The notes: generated by a model from the sequence alone, not told the origin. A DNA stretch of 64,000 nt from an uncultured Rhodopila sp. (GCA_903851415.1 CAINOE010000209.1:1-64000); one strand, 5' to 3'; shown: positions 53,383 through 61,877, numbered from the stretch's first letter. Numbers and translations are program-made.

Positions 53383-54174
53383 GTGTCGGACGATTTAAGC
53401 ATCCCCAATCCCGGTTACCGCAGCGCGCGCGCCGGCCGGTACGGCACCGGCCAGCGCGTCAGGTCAGGCGGCATGGACCCCGATATGCGGCGCATGGCGC
53501 TGTTCGCGGGCGGCATCGGCACGGTCCTGGTGCTTCTCATCGGCGCCTCCGCCCTCACCGGACGGCACAGCGGCGAAACCCCGGTGGTGACCGCCGATAC
53601 CCGCCCGGTACGCGTGAAGCCGGAGAATCCCGGTGGCATGAAGATCGATGGCGCCGAGAACGACGTGTTCTCGGCCGGCGCGGACACCGGGAACGCAAGG
53701 CTGGCACCCCCGTCCGAAACCCCGGACACCAAGGCATGGCGGTCCGCTGCAGTCTCGCCCGCGCCCGCGGCGGCGGAGGCCCCGCCCGCCACGCTGGCGC
53801 CCGCGCCGCCGCCCGCGGCCATAGTCCCGCCGAAAGCCGGCGCCGCCCAGGCGGCTGCGAGGCCGCCAGTCGCGGTGCCTGCTCCGACGAAGCTGCCGGT
53901 CGCAGCCGCTCCGCCGGCAAGCTCCGGACATACAGCAACTGTCCAACTTGCCGCCCTGCCGTCGGAAGAGGCGGCGCGGGGCGAGTGGCAGGCGCTGACC
54001 AGGCGCCTGCCTGATCTGCTGGGCGGCCGTCAGCCAAGCTATTCACGGACCGAGCACGACGGCCACACCTTCTGGCGGCTGCGGACCTCCGGTTTCGCCG
54101 ATGCCGCCCAGGCGCGCGGGTTCTGCGAGAAGGTGCGGGCTAAGGGCCTCGGCTGTTCGGTCACGGACTCCTGA
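53383..54174 (+). CDS. SPOR-domain cell-envelope protein
   Basis: A 263-aa bitopic inner-membrane protein. A short cytoplasmic N-terminus is followed by one membrane segment near residues 33-53 (LFAGGIGTVLVLLIGASAL), a long Pro/Ala-rich periplasmic linker (about 90-180), and a C-terminal SPOR domain (about 186-262, VQLAALPSEEAARGEWQAL ... FWRLRTSGFADAAQARGFC). SPOR domains bind denuded peptidoglycan glycans at division sites. It starts at GTG 53383, 47 nt after argS. Its 3' end overlaps the possible nagZ start. The place between argS and nagZ is conserved in alphaproteobacteria. Confidence 0.9.
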   Translation: MSDDLSIPNPGYRSARAGRYGTGQRVRSGGMDPDMRRMALFAGGIGTVLVLLIGASALTGRHSGETPVVTADTRPVRVKPENPGGMKIDGAENDVFSAGADTGNARLAPPSETPDTKAWRSAAVSPAPAAAEAPPATLAPAPPPAAIVPPKAGAAQAAARPPVAVPAPTKLPVAAAPPASSGHTATVQLAALPSEEAARGEWQALTRRLPDLLGGRQPSYSRTEHDGHTFWRLRTSGFADAAQARGFCEKVRAKGLGCSVTDS

Positions 54175-55174
54175 CCTGATTGCCAAAGCCGCCATCGCCG
54201 GCATCGCCGGACCTGTCCTGCTGGCGGAGGAAGCTGCCCTGTTCAGGGCGTTTCCACCCGCCGGAGTCATCCTGTTTGCCCGCAACGTCGAAGATCCCGC
54301 CCAGCTCGCCCGCCTGATGGACGCGCTGCGGGCCGTGCTGCCCGCGGACGCCGACATGATGGTGGATCAGGAAGGCGGCCGGGTCGCCCGGCTGCGCCCG
54401 CCGCACTGGCGCGCCCACCCGCCGGCCGCCGCACTCGGGCGGCTGTTCGAGGCCGAACCGGGCGCCGGTCTCAGGGCCGCCTGGCTGACCGGCGCCCTTA
54501 TCGGCCTGGATTGCCGGGCCGCCGGTTTCACCGTCGCCGCCGCTCCGGTTCTCGATCTCTCCATTCCCGGCGCGCACGACGTCATCGGCGACAGGGCCTT
54601 CGCGGGGCATCCCGCGGCGGTCGCACGGCTCGGCCGCGCGGTCGCCAATGGCCTGTTGGCGGCCGGAGTCCTGCCCGTCGGCAAGCATGCCCCGGGCCAT
54701 GGCCGCGCGCGGGTGGACAGCCACCTGTCGCTGCCCCGCGTGCCGGAGGACGATCTGCAAGCCGATTTTCGCCCTTTCGCGCTGAATGGCGACCTGCCAT
54801 GGTTGATGACCGCCCATATCGTCTATGAGGCGCTTGATCCGAACGCCGCAGCCACGATGTCCAGCTCCGTCATCAGGGATGTCATTCGTGGGCGGTTCGG
54901 CTTCGAAGGAGTGTTGGTGACCGACGATCTGGCGATGAAGGCTCTTAGCGGCGCTCCGGCTGATCTGGCGGCCACGGCGCTGGCGGCCGGCTGCGATATC
55001 GCGCTGTATTGCAGGGGCGACTTCGAGGCCAACGAAGCGCTGCTGAGCACCTGCCCGGCGCTGACAGCCGAAGCGCAGGCCCGGCTGCAAGCCGGCCGGA
55101 CCCGTTTGGCGGCCAGCCGGATGGCGCTGCCGGCCGGGCCGTTGGCCGATGAACGCGCGCGGCTGCTGCCGTGA
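54101..55174 (+). CDS. nagZ: Beta-N-acetylhexosaminidase NagZ
   Basis: A family GH3 enzyme that removes GlcNAc from anhydromuropeptides during peptidoglycan recycling in the cytoplasm. The NagZ signatures are clear: KHAPGHGRARVDSHLSLP near residue 195 (the canonical form is KHFPGHG; F is A here) and the nucleophile region VTDDLAMKAL. The start is uncertain. The mature-like sequence begins near DLIAKAAIAGIAGPVLLAEE, but the only ATG in frame (54101) lies 74 nt inside the SPOR gene; a CTG at 54176 or ATT at 54179, just after the SPOR stop, are non-standard alternatives. The stop overlaps the GTG of the protease gene (GTGA). Confidence 0.92.
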   Translation: MPPRRAGSARRCGLRASAVRSRTPDLIAKAAIAGIAGPVLLAEEAALFRAFPPAGVILFARNVEDPAQLARLMDALRAVLPADADMMVDQEGGRVARLRPPHWRAHPPAAALGRLFEAEPGAGLRAAWLTGALIGLDCRAAGFTVAAAPVLDLSIPGAHDVIGDRAFAGHPAAVARLGRAVANGLLAAGVLPVGKHAPGHGRARVDSHLSLPRVPEDDLQADFRPFALNGDLPWLMTAHIVYEALDPNAAATMSSSVIRDVIRGRFGFEGVLVTDDLAMKALSGAPADLAATALAAGCDIALYCRGDFEANEALLSTCPALTAEAQARLQAGRTRLAASRMALPAGPLADERARLLP

Positions 55175-55881
55175 GCTCGCTGATCTTCAATCTTGCCCTG
55201 GCCGTCGTGCCGGTGATCCTGGCGATCACCCTGCACGAAGCGGCGCATGGCTTCGCCGCCCTGGCGCTGGGCGACACCACCGCCCGCGACGCCGGCCGGC
55301 TGTCGCTCAATCCCATCCGGCATATCGATCGTGTCGGCACGATCATCCTGCCCGGCATCCTGCTGGTCAGCCAGCTTGCCTTCCCGCCGCACAGGATTTT
55401 CTTCATGTTCGGCTGGGCCAAGCCGGTCCCGGTGTCGGCCTGGAAGTTCCGCGACCCCCGCCGCGGCATGGCGCTGGTGGCGATGGCCGGCCCGCTGATG
55501 AACTTCTTCCTGGCCTGGCTCGCCGCCCTCGTGATGCCGCTGGCCGAGAGGCCCGGCTTCTGGCCGGCGGCGGGTCAGCAGTTCCTGCTCTACTTCATGC
55601 TGTCGAACATCGTGCTCGGCCTGTTCAACCTGCTGCCGATACCGCCGCTGGATGGCGGCCGCATCGCCGTCGGCGTGCTGCCGCTGGCCATCGCCCGGGT
55701 TTGGGCGCAGCTTGAGCGTGTCGGCATCGTCATCGTCCTGCTGGCCGTGTTCATCCTGCCGCGCCTGCTCGGCGTGGACCCGGTCGGGGAGGCGCTGAAC
55801 CACGTGCTGCCCTGGGCGTTCCGCACGATCTTCTGGCTGGCGGGTCAAGACATCGGCGGGACGGATGGAAACGCCATCTGA
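55171..55881 (+). CDS. Site-2-type M50 membrane protease
   Basis: A 236-aa polytopic inner-membrane zinc metalloprotease homologue. The HExxH motif is HEAAH near residue 22, in the first membrane segment. The third zinc ligand motif is LLPIPPLDGGRI near residue 160. The lack of a PDZ domain and the size fit the compact S2P group (SpoIVFB/YwhC-like) of unknown substrate. It starts at GTG 55171, overlapping the nagZ stop, and overlaps scpA by 17 nt, so it is embedded in the housekeeping operon. Confidence 0.9.
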   Translation: MSSLIFNLALAVVPVILAITLHEAAHGFAALALGDTTARDAGRLSLNPIRHIDRVGTIILPGILLVSQLAFPPHRIFFMFGWAKPVPVSAWKFRDPRRGMALVAMAGPLMNFFLAWLAALVMPLAERPGFWPAAGQQFLLYFMLSNIVLGLFNLLPIPPLDGGRIAVGVLPLAIARVWAQLERVGIVIVLLAVFILPRLLGVDPVGEALNHVLPWAFRTIFWLAGQDIGGTDGNAI

Positions 55882-56671
55882 CACCCGGGACGCTCCGGCG
55901 CCCCTGCCGCCGGAGCCCGCCAACGAGAACCTCGTGCTGCGGCTGGAAGGGTTCGAGGGGCCGATGGACCTGCTGCTCGACCTCGCCCGGGCGCAGAAGG
56001 TCGATCTGGCCAAGATCTCCATCCTGTCGCTGGTCGACCAGTATCTGGCGGTGATCGAGGGGGCCAAGCGGATCCGCCTGGAACTGGCGGCCGACTGGCT
56101 GGTGATGGCCGCCTGGCTGACCTGGCTGAAATCCCGCCTGCTGGTGCCGGCCGCTGCGAACGATGACATGGAAGACGGCCTGATGGCCGCCGAGGCGCTG
56201 GCCGAGCGCCTGCGCGAGATGAACGTCATCCGCACCCTGGCGGCCTGGCTGGGGGCGCGGCCGGTGCTCGGGCAGGACGTGTTCGCCCGCGGCGCGCCGC
56301 AACGCCATGAAGAGTTCGACCGCTCCCGCATCGTGCTGGAGCCCGGCCCCTTCGTCCGCGCCTATCTGCAGGCGATCCGCCGCGGCACGAAGTCGTCCCC
56401 CTACACGCCGCGTCCCTTGACCCTCTGGACCGTGCAGGACGCCCTGCGCCGGCTTGCCGATCTCGTCGGCAGCCTGCCGGACTGGAGCACGCTGGAGGAG
56501 TTCCTGCCGGACCACATGGACAGCCCGACCGAACGCCGGGCGGCGCTCGCCAGCACGCTGATGGCCGGCCTGGAACTGGCGCGCGGCGGCTCGGTCCGGT
56601 TGCGGCAGGAGGAAGCCTTCGGGCCGATCCTTGTGCGGCGGCATGGTGGCGCGGACGAGGCGGGCGCATGA
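55865..56671 (+). CDS. scpA: Segregation and condensation protein A
   Basis: A 268-aa kleisin that bridges SMC heads in the chromosome-condensing SMC-ScpAB complex. The N-terminal signature LRLEGFEGPMDLLLDLARAQKVDL is diagnostic, followed by ISILSLVDQYL and WLVMAAWLTWLKSRLL. A C-terminal winged helix of about 80 residues contacts the SMC cap. It overlaps the upstream protease gene and ends in an ATGA overlap with scpB. Confidence 0.95.
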   Translation: METPSDTRDAPAPLPPEPANENLVLRLEGFEGPMDLLLDLARAQKVDLAKISILSLVDQYLAVIEGAKRIRLELAADWLVMAAWLTWLKSRLLVPAAANDDMEDGLMAAEALAERLREMNVIRTLAAWLGARPVLGQDVFARGAPQRHEEFDRSRIVLEPGPFVRAYLQAIRRGTKSSPYTPRPLTLWTVQDALRRLADLVGSLPDWSTLEEFLPDHMDSPTERRAALASTLMAGLELARGGSVRLRQEEAFGPILVRRHGGADEAGA

Positions 56672-57321
56672 GCGGCGCACCCGGGCAGCCTCCCGCAATC
56701 CCCGCGGCCGGGGAAGCTGCCGCGCCGGCGAAGACGCGGGAGCCGGACGAGGACTCGCTGCGCCTGGCCGAGGCGATGATCTTCGCCAGCGCGGAACCGG
56801 TCTCCGCGCGCAGCCTGACCAGGCTGCTGCCGGACGATATCGATGCGGATGCCGTGCTGGCGCTGCTGCGCGCGCGCTATGCGGGACGCGGGGTGGAGCT
56901 GGTCGAGGCGGGTAACGGCTTGATGTTCCGCACTGCCCTCGATCTGGCGCCGAAGCTGCGCAAAGTCATCGACGTGCCGCGCCGGCTGCCGCGCGTGGCG
57001 CTGGAGACGCTGGCGATCATCGCCTACCATCAGCCGATGACACGGCCGGAGATCGAGCATATCCGCGGCACGGCGCTGTCGCAGCAGACACTCGATTCAC
57101 TGCTGGAGCTGAACCTGATCGCGCCGAAAGGGCGGCGGGAAACGCCGGGACGGCCGACGCTGTGGGGCACCACGCCGGAGTTCCTGGCGCATTTCGGGCT
57201 GAAGGATCTGCGGGAGCTGCCGCGGCGGGAGGATTTGCTGCTGGAGACGGCGCCGCCGAAAGCCACGCCCGAGGTGTTGCCGGCGGATTTGCAGCCGCCG
57301 CCGGAAGGCGAGATGAGCTGA
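56668..57321 (+). CDS. scpB: Segregation and condensation protein B
   Basis: A 217-aa protein with the two winged helices of ScpB, the dimeric regulator that binds ScpA. EAMIFASAEPVSARSL opens the first domain. LETLAIIAYHQPMTRPEIEHIRG is the family signature, and GRPTLWGTTPEFLAHFGL closes the second domain. A Pro/Ala-rich N-terminal tail of about 25 residues and a short acidic C-terminus flank them. The tatABC genes often found next are absent; a convergent cNMP-binding gene follows instead. Confidence 0.95.
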   Translation: MSGAPGQPPAIPAAGEAAAPAKTREPDEDSLRLAEAMIFASAEPVSARSLTRLLPDDIDADAVLALLRARYAGRGVELVEAGNGLMFRTALDLAPKLRKVIDVPRRLPRVALETLAIIAYHQPMTRPEIEHIRGTALSQQTLDSLLELNLIAPKGRRETPGRPTLWGTTPEFLAHFGLKDLRELPRREDLLLETAPPKATPEVLPADLQPPPEGEMS

Positions 57322-57331
57322 TTGACAGGGT

Positions 57332-57347
57332 CCCGCCATGATGCGGG
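57332..57347. terminator. Weak hairpin between convergent scpB and cNMP gene
   Basis: CCCGC (57332-57336) and GCGGG (57343-57347) form a 5-bp stem with a 6-base loop in the 32-bp gap between the converging genes. Only TTG follows, so it is at best a weak terminator; its position is the main argument. Confidence 0.3.
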
Positions 57348-57353
57348 TTGGAT

Positions 57354-57731
57354 TCATAAGGCCGCGCTGGCGATGCGCAGGTGGCGTGCCATCTGGTCCA
57401 TGACATACCAGACGAAATTCGGCATTTCTTCCATCATGTAGCGGAACTTCTTCCGGTCGATGAGGGCAAGATCGCAATCATCGGCAGCGTGGGCGGCGAC
57501 ACCCCTTGGCTCCCCGTCCAGAAACGAAACAAATCCGAACGCGTCGCCGGCCTGCATGGTTTCGATCAACCGCCGCTGCTTCGTGAGCTCGACGGAACCT
57601 CTCAGGATGACGTACATGAGGCCAGCCGCGTCGCCCTCGCGAAAGATTGTATCGCCGACCGCATAGCGGACGACCGTTCCGACGGAGCGGGCGAAATCGC
57701 GAAAATCGATCTTTGTATCCGCCGACATCAT
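57354..57731 (-). CDS. Cyclic nucleotide-binding domain protein
   Basis: A 125-aa protein consisting of a single Crp-like cNMP-binding beta barrel (about residues 18-110; VVRYAVGDTIFREGDAAGLMYVILRGSVELT, then GDAFGFVSFLDGEPRGVAAHAADDC). The phosphate-binding cassette has the GE-P-R core (DGEPRGVAA), so cyclic nucleotide binding is plausible. There is no DNA-binding domain, so it would act by protein contact. AGAGGAC lies just before the ATG. It is convergent with scpB. Confidence 0.85.
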   Translation of the reverse strand: MMSADTKIDFRDFARSVGTVVRYAVGDTIFREGDAAGLMYVILRGSVELTKQRRLIETMQAGDAFGFVSFLDGEPRGVAAHAADDCDLALIDRKKFRYMMEEMPNFVWYVMDQMARHLRIASAAL

Positions 57732-58090
57732 TTTGTCCTCTAACTAAATGAAGGTTTGATGACATCGATGCCGGCAAACAGTGTCAATTCAAATCATCGG
57801 CGACATCCATCAATCTAATCGCGCGGAAAGCTGACGGTAGCGTTCTGGCTTCGCATTTTCGGTGTGTTGCATGGATATTGCGCCGCACTGTGGAATGATT
57901 TTCCCCTCCCTGGCCGGGACCGCTCCAAAGCTTCCGACGATCCCATAGCCACCGCGCTTGCGGGGACAACCGTCCCGGAGGCTCGTTTGATTCAAAAAAC
58001 ACGGCCGGCAGCTCAGGATCAATGCAGTCTTCCGCCGCCGCGGCGCACCCGGATGGATGAAAATCCTCGCACGGCGAGTGTGATACTATA
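57732..58090. other. Intergenic stretch with no visible feature
   Basis: The upstream region of the cNMP-binding protein gene and the downstream region of the FTR1-outer membrane protein operon. No gene, clear promoter pair or terminator hairpin is recognised. Confidence 0.4.
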
Positions 58091-58870
58091 TCAAAACGGA
58101 ATCTCCACCTCGAGCCGCCAGCGCAAAGTCCCCTGCGGGCTGGCCTGCGTCGCTCCGAACAGCCAGCCGATCTCGTATTTCAGCTTGCCCGCATGCCCGA
58201 GGCCCAGCTCATCCAACCGCAGCGAGCCGATGGCCACCGGCCCGATCAGCAACTCCTGCTGGCCGAGGGCCGGGCTTCGGCCCAGCGTTCCGGTGTCGCC
58301 ATAAATCTCGATCGCCGGCGACAGCGGCGCCCACAGGTTCCAGCGGCTCTGCCACGCGTAGCTGAAGTCCAGGCCGCTGCTGGTCTGGTTCGGACCGAGT
58401 TGCCGCGTCAGGAACAGGTTCACGGTATGCGTGAACTGGCCGATATCCTTGGCGATCAACGGTCCGAACGTCACCTCGTTCGGACCGGCATTGTGGCCGG
58501 TGGTCACCGTCTGCCCGTATTCGAAATAAAAGCCGAAATCGGCGAAGTATTCTCCCGGCTCGGTCAGTTGAAACGTGTTCTCCGTCACCACCTGGGTGAA
58601 CAGCGTCGGCTCGTTGAACCCCGGGTCGCGGTCCCACCCGAATTCGATCTCGCTGTGCCACCAGGGCGTCAGGCCGGTGCCGAGTTCCAGCGTGTAGCTC
58701 GTCGCACCGCTGTTGGATGGGAGGCGGTCGAACTGGGCGTCGCCGTTGTGCTCGATTTCCAGCTCGCCGAAGTCGATTTCATACGGGGAAACTATGTGGA
58801 AATCAGCGCGGGCCGGCAGCGGCGCCAGCATTGCCAGCGCCGCGGCCAGCGCCCGGACAGCACGGATCAT
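58091..58870 (-). CDS. Outer-membrane beta-barrel-like protein linked to FTR1
   Basis: A 259-aa precursor with a signal peptide (cleavage after LPARA, about residue 22). The rest is built of alternating strands with many aromatic residues (YTLELGTGLTPWWHSEIEFGW, FADFGFYFEYGQ) and ends in F (VEIPF), like a small outer-membrane barrel. I do not recognise a named family. Its start overlaps the stop of the FTR1 permease gene (ATGA), so it is translationally coupled. It may form the outer-membrane step for iron or another metal, but only its position supports this. Confidence 0.75.
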   Translation of the reverse strand: MIRAVRALAAALAMLAPLPARADFHIVSPYEIDFGELEIEHNGDAQFDRLPSNSGATSYTLELGTGLTPWWHSEIEFGWDRDPGFNEPTLFTQVVTENTFQLTEPGEYFADFGFYFEYGQTVTTGHNAGPNEVTFGPLIAKDIGQFTHTVNLFLTRQLGPNQTSSGLDFSYAWQSRWNLWAPLSPAIEIYGDTGTLGRSPALGQQELLIGPVAIGSLRLDELGLGHAGKLKYEIGWLFGATQASPQGTLRWRLEVEIPF

Positions 58871-60000
58871 TTCACCACCAGCACGCCCTGCGCGGTATCC
58901 TGGTGAAAGTCGCCGAAGAATTTGTACTCGCCGGGCTCGAGCGGGCCGAGAAACACCGTGATCGTCTGCCCTGGCGTTACAAGTTTCTCGCGGTTGAGCA
59001 TGGTGCTTTCGAATTCATCGGCGGTGTCGTCGGTGTTCTTCACCAGAAGCCTGATCTTGGTGTGGGCAGGCACCTCGATCCGGCTCGGCTCGAACCGGTG
59101 ATTATGGAAGACGAGCACCGGCAGATCCTCGGCGCGCGCCTCCGGCGCGCCTGTCAGCAGCACAATCAGCACCGCCGCCGCGGCCAGCGATCCGGCGCGA
59201 GGCCGGGTGATGGCGCGGGACGCCGCCACCAGCACCAGCAGCGTCGTCAACCACGCAACGAACTGGATACCGGAGGGTCGCGCGGAATAGCCGACGAGGG
59301 CATGCAGCGCGCGTCCGATCAGCGTGTCGTCGGCCAACAGGGCGCTGCTGTCCCATAATTGCTCGCCCCAGCCCGGCAGCAGGTCGGCCCCGTGCAGGAT
59401 GGCGGCCGCCTGGCCGGCCATGCCGGCGGCGAGCAGCGCGATCAGCCCGTTCGTTACGCTGAATAACCTGTGCAACGGGATGGCGACCAGCCCGCGGTAC
59501 AGCAGCCAGGACAGCAGTGCCGCCAGCGCCAGCCCGGCCACGCCGCCGCCCGCCAGCGAAACCGCGGTTGCCTGAGACCCGACGACGATGCCGTAAAGGA
59601 ACAGCACGACCTCCGCCCCTTCCCGCATCACCGCGACGGCAACGACCGCGGCCAGCGCCGCCAGCGAGCGCTCCCCCAGTTTCACCGCCTGGCCGACTTC
59701 GCGCATTTCCGCGACCATCGCGCGGGCGTGGCGCGACATCCACAGGATGTGCCAGCTCAGCATGACGACCGCGAAGCACAGGATCGAGGCGGTGAAAATT
59801 TCCTGGCCGGTGCCCTCGAACGCGTCGGACAACCCCGCCGCGAAGACCGCGACGAGACTCGCCCCGAGCACGCCGGCGCCGACGCCGCCGGCAATCCAGC
59901 GGCCGCGGGCGTGGACGCCTTCCGTCGCCGCCAGGACGATGCCGACGATCAGGCCGGCCTCCATGGCCTCCCGGAAGACGATGATCAGGCTGACGAGCAT
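58867..60000 (-). CDS. FTR1-family iron permease fused to a cupredoxin domain
   Basis: A 377-aa inner-membrane protein. The FTR1 part (about residues 1-255) carries two iron-binding REXXE motifs: REAME near residue 10 and REGAE near residue 126. A membrane or signal-like segment (SLAAAAVLIVLLTGAPEARA) then leads to a periplasmic cupredoxin-like domain (about 275-377; LVFHNHRFEPSRIEVPAHTKIRLLV ... GEYKFFGDFHQDTAQGVLVVK). In EfeUOB-type systems the permease and cupredoxin proteins are separate, so this is a fused form. ATG 60000 is chosen as the FTR1 start (MLVSLIIVFREAMEAG). A Fur-like 7-1-7 box lies 26 bp upstream. Confidence 0.9.
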   Translation of the reverse strand: MLVSLIIVFREAMEAGLIVGIVLAATEGVHARGRWIAGGVGAGVLGASLVAVFAAGLSDAFEGTGQEIFTASILCFAVVMLSWHILWMSRHARAMVAEMREVGQAVKLGERSLAALAAVVAVAVMREGAEVVLFLYGIVVGSQATAVSLAGGGVAGLALAALLSWLLYRGLVAIPLHRLFSVTNGLIALLAAGMAGQAAAILHGADLLPGWGEQLWDSSALLADDTLIGRALHALVGYSARPSGIQFVAWLTTLLVLVAASRAITRPRAGSLAAAAVLIVLLTGAPEARAEDLPVLVFHNHRFEPSRIEVPAHTKIRLLVKNTDDTADEFESTMLNREKLVTPGQTITVFLGPLEPGEYKFFGDFHQDTAQGVLVVK

Positions 60001-60025
60001 GGGGCGCTTCCCGGCTTTTTGCGAC

Positions 60026-60040
60026 TGCGAATAACTCGCA
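60026..60040. promoter_or_regulatory. Fur-like box upstream of the FTR1 operon
   Basis: TGCGAAT-A-ACTCGCA is a 7-1-7 inverted repeat with six of seven paired positions, the arrangement of Fur-family sites. It lies 26 bp upstream of the FTR1 ATG, where bound repressor would block transcription. Its position before an iron permease supports iron (or manganese, Mur) control. Confidence 0.55.
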
Positions 60041-60151
60041 TCTGGAGGCGCTCATACACGGACAAGCCGAACGATGCAAGCGGGTTCCGCCGATCGGCGG
60101 CGGCCGGGCAGGGCGTCGCCGTGCGCCGACGGGCCGCGCCACCCTTCACGT

Positions 60152-60176
60152 CATGGCCCGGACAAACAGGGCCATG
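60152..60176. repeat. Short hairpin related to the palindromic elements
   Basis: CATGGCCC (60152-60159) and GGGCCATG (60169-60176) are perfect inverted arms around nine bases. The preceding GT extends the match to the GTCATGGCCCGG arm of the elements at 33796 and 60741. It may be a decayed or minimal copy. Confidence 0.5.
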
Positions 60177-60316
60177 CCGGTTTTGGCAACAGTGCGCGCG
60201 AAGCGGTCATTTCCAGGCGGCAACAGGGCGTCCGCGGCGTGCAACAAAGCAAACGGTTTGCTCCCTGTCTCGCCCGGAGTTAGCTTGCCGGCCGACAGGA
60301 CAAAGGGAGTTTCGAC

Positions 60317-60697
60317 GTGAAGCTGCAATTCGGGCGAACGGGCGCGATGGCCGTGGCGCTGCTGCTGGCCGGGGTCTCGGTGTGTTCGGCGCAGATCAAC
60401 CCGTTCCGGAGCAGCAGCCGGGCTACCGGACTGACCAATGCCGACGTCGGGATGCTGTTCACCACCGCCGGCCTCGTGAACAAAAACGAGCCGGTCAAAG
60501 TCGGCGACACCCAGGATTGGAGCAATCCGACCAGCGGCAATTCCGGGAAAGTGACGGTGACCCGGCTGTTCCATTACAGCGGCATGGAGTGCCACAGCCT
60601 GCGGTACGATTTAACGTTCAAGGCATCGAACGCGCCGCGGACCTACAATGTGGACTGGTGCAAAACGAAGACGGGCGAATGGAAGATCAAGAGCTAG
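60317..60697 (+). CDS. Small secreted protein, surface-antigen-like
   Basis: A 126-aa precursor with a signal peptide (MAVALLLAGVSVCSA, cleavage about residue 25). The mature part has two cysteines (MECHSL and DWCKTK), a W-S-N-P-x-S-G-N-x-G-K-V segment and an ending W-x-I. This layout resembles the C-terminal domain of 17-kDa/RT0821-type surface proteins. The role is unknown. AGGACAAAGGGAG precedes the ATG. It is divergent from FTR1 and convergent with the phosphoesterase gene. Confidence 0.75.
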   Translation: MKLQFGRTGAMAVALLLAGVSVCSAQINPFRSSSRATGLTNADVGMLFTTAGLVNKNEPVKVGDTQDWSNPTSGNSGKVTVTRLFHYSGMECHSLRYDLTFKASNAPRTYNVDWCKTKTGEWKIKS

Positions 60698-60740
60698 AGC
60701 GGTTTCGCGCTGACTGGGAAATCGTGGTGACCACTAACTC

Positions 60741-60816
60741 GTCATGGCCCGGCTTGTCCGGGCCACCTGTTCCAGCAGGTGCGGCGATAGGTGGCCCGGA
60801 CGAGCCGGGCCATGAC
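60741..60816. repeat. Palindromic interspersed element, copy B
   Basis: A 76-bp near-perfect palindrome: GTCATGGCCCGGCTTGTCC... pairs with ...GGACGAGCCGGGCCATGAC. It is homologous to copy A at 33796-33868; the outer and inner arms are nearly identical and the loop differs. It lies between convergent genes, as copy A does. Confidence 0.8.
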
Positions 60817-60891
60817 GGGGCGGCTTTCCAGTCAGCCTGAAAGCGCTCTGACGGCGACCGCCGGCAGCACGGGGGGCCGGCGTGGAGTTTC

Positions 60892-61731
60892 TCAATCCGG
60901 CGCGGTGAGCCGCACCGACACCGGACAGTGATCGGAAATCCGGTCTTTCATGGCCGGATCCATTTCCCGAAACGTCAGCACCCGCAACGTCTCCGGCCGC
61001 ATCCAGTCGGCTGCCGCGCCACCGGCCAGGATATGGTCGATAAAGCTCTCATTGCCCCAGCAAGGCGAACTGCGGCCCTCGGTCGCGCGGACCAGCGGCG
61101 CGGCCTGACGCAAAGAGGCCAGAAGCGCGTCCTTCCCGTCCATCGAACGGTTGAAATCCCCCAGCACCAGGAACGGCACGCCCTCCTGCCGCCGGGCGGC
61201 GATCCACTCCGCAAGCAGCGGAACCTGCGACTTAAGCTCCGAGCAGGCTTCACCGCGGTCCTTTTGCAAAGGCTTGTCGCGGCAGCCCTTCTTCAGATGG
61301 ATCGCGAGAATGCGCATATCGGCCGAACCGAGGTGCAGCGTGATATCCGCTCCGCTGCGAAGGTGGCCGAGGGACAGGCCGGTCACGTCGGGGTTCGCGT
61401 CGTAACGCAGGCCTCGGCGCACCGCGATCCCGACCCGTTGGGTCACATGGTCGCGGGTCATGTGGATCGAATATCGATCGCGCGGAAACAGCCTTACCGC
61501 CGCCGCCCAACCATCCACTTCCTCGATCGCCACGACATCGGCGTTCAGGTCCTGTGCATACGTTGCCAGCAGATCGAAGTCCGCGGCGGACCGCGGGACG
61601 ACATCCGCGGGCAAACTGCGATCGCCCGCCTGACGTGTGGTGAGCCAGTCGAGGTTCCAGGTCGCGATCTTCAGATCCGTTGCGTGAACGCGGAGCGGAA
61701 GAAGAAGAAACAGAATAATCAGGAGGCGCAT
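60892..61731 (-). CDS. Secreted endonuclease/exonuclease/phosphatase-family protein
   Basis: A 279-aa EEP-fold hydrolase with a signal peptide (LLIILFLLLPLRVHA, cleavage about residue 17). Active-site motifs are present in order: ATWNLDW (metal-binding Asn), VIAIEEVDG (Glu), LAIHLKKG, FLVLGDFNRSMDG (Asp/Asn) and DRISDHCPVSV (the final Asp-His pair). Substrates of this fold include DNA and phospho-sugars or lipids; export points to extracellular nucleic acid or phosphodiester breakdown. ATG 61731 is chosen because it begins the signal peptide and follows a weak ribosome site; ATG/GTG codons up to 61800 would add a polar stretch before it. Confidence 0.85.
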   Translation of the reverse strand: MRLLIILFLLLPLRVHATDLKIATWNLDWLTTRQAGDRSLPADVVPRSAADFDLLATYAQDLNADVVAIEEVDGWAAAVRLFPRDRYSIHMTRDHVTQRVGIAVRRGLRYDANPDVTGLSLGHLRSGADITLHLGSADMRILAIHLKKGCRDKPLQKDRGEACSELKSQVPLLAEWIAARRQEGVPFLVLGDFNRSMDGKDALLASLRQAAPLVRATEGRSSPCWGNESFIDHILAGGAAADWMRPETLRVLTFREMDPAMKDRISDHCPVSVRLTAPD

Positions 61732-61877
61732 CGTGGCGATTTTGCTCCGGACCGGCACCGTGCCGGCCGTATCGCCGAGGACTCGCACGCCGATACGCAA
61801 AAAGGGTTAAAATCGCGACGATTTGCCTCACACCAGTCTGCAATCAATTCGCAGCGTCCCGCGACGTTGGGCTGGTG

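Larger units (their letters stand above)
60001..60316. other. Divergent region between FTR1 and a small secreted protein
   Basis: A 316-bp gap between divergent genes. It holds the Fur-like box at 60026-60040 and a GTCATGGCCCGG-type hairpin at 60152-60176. No gene is convincing. Confidence 0.5.
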
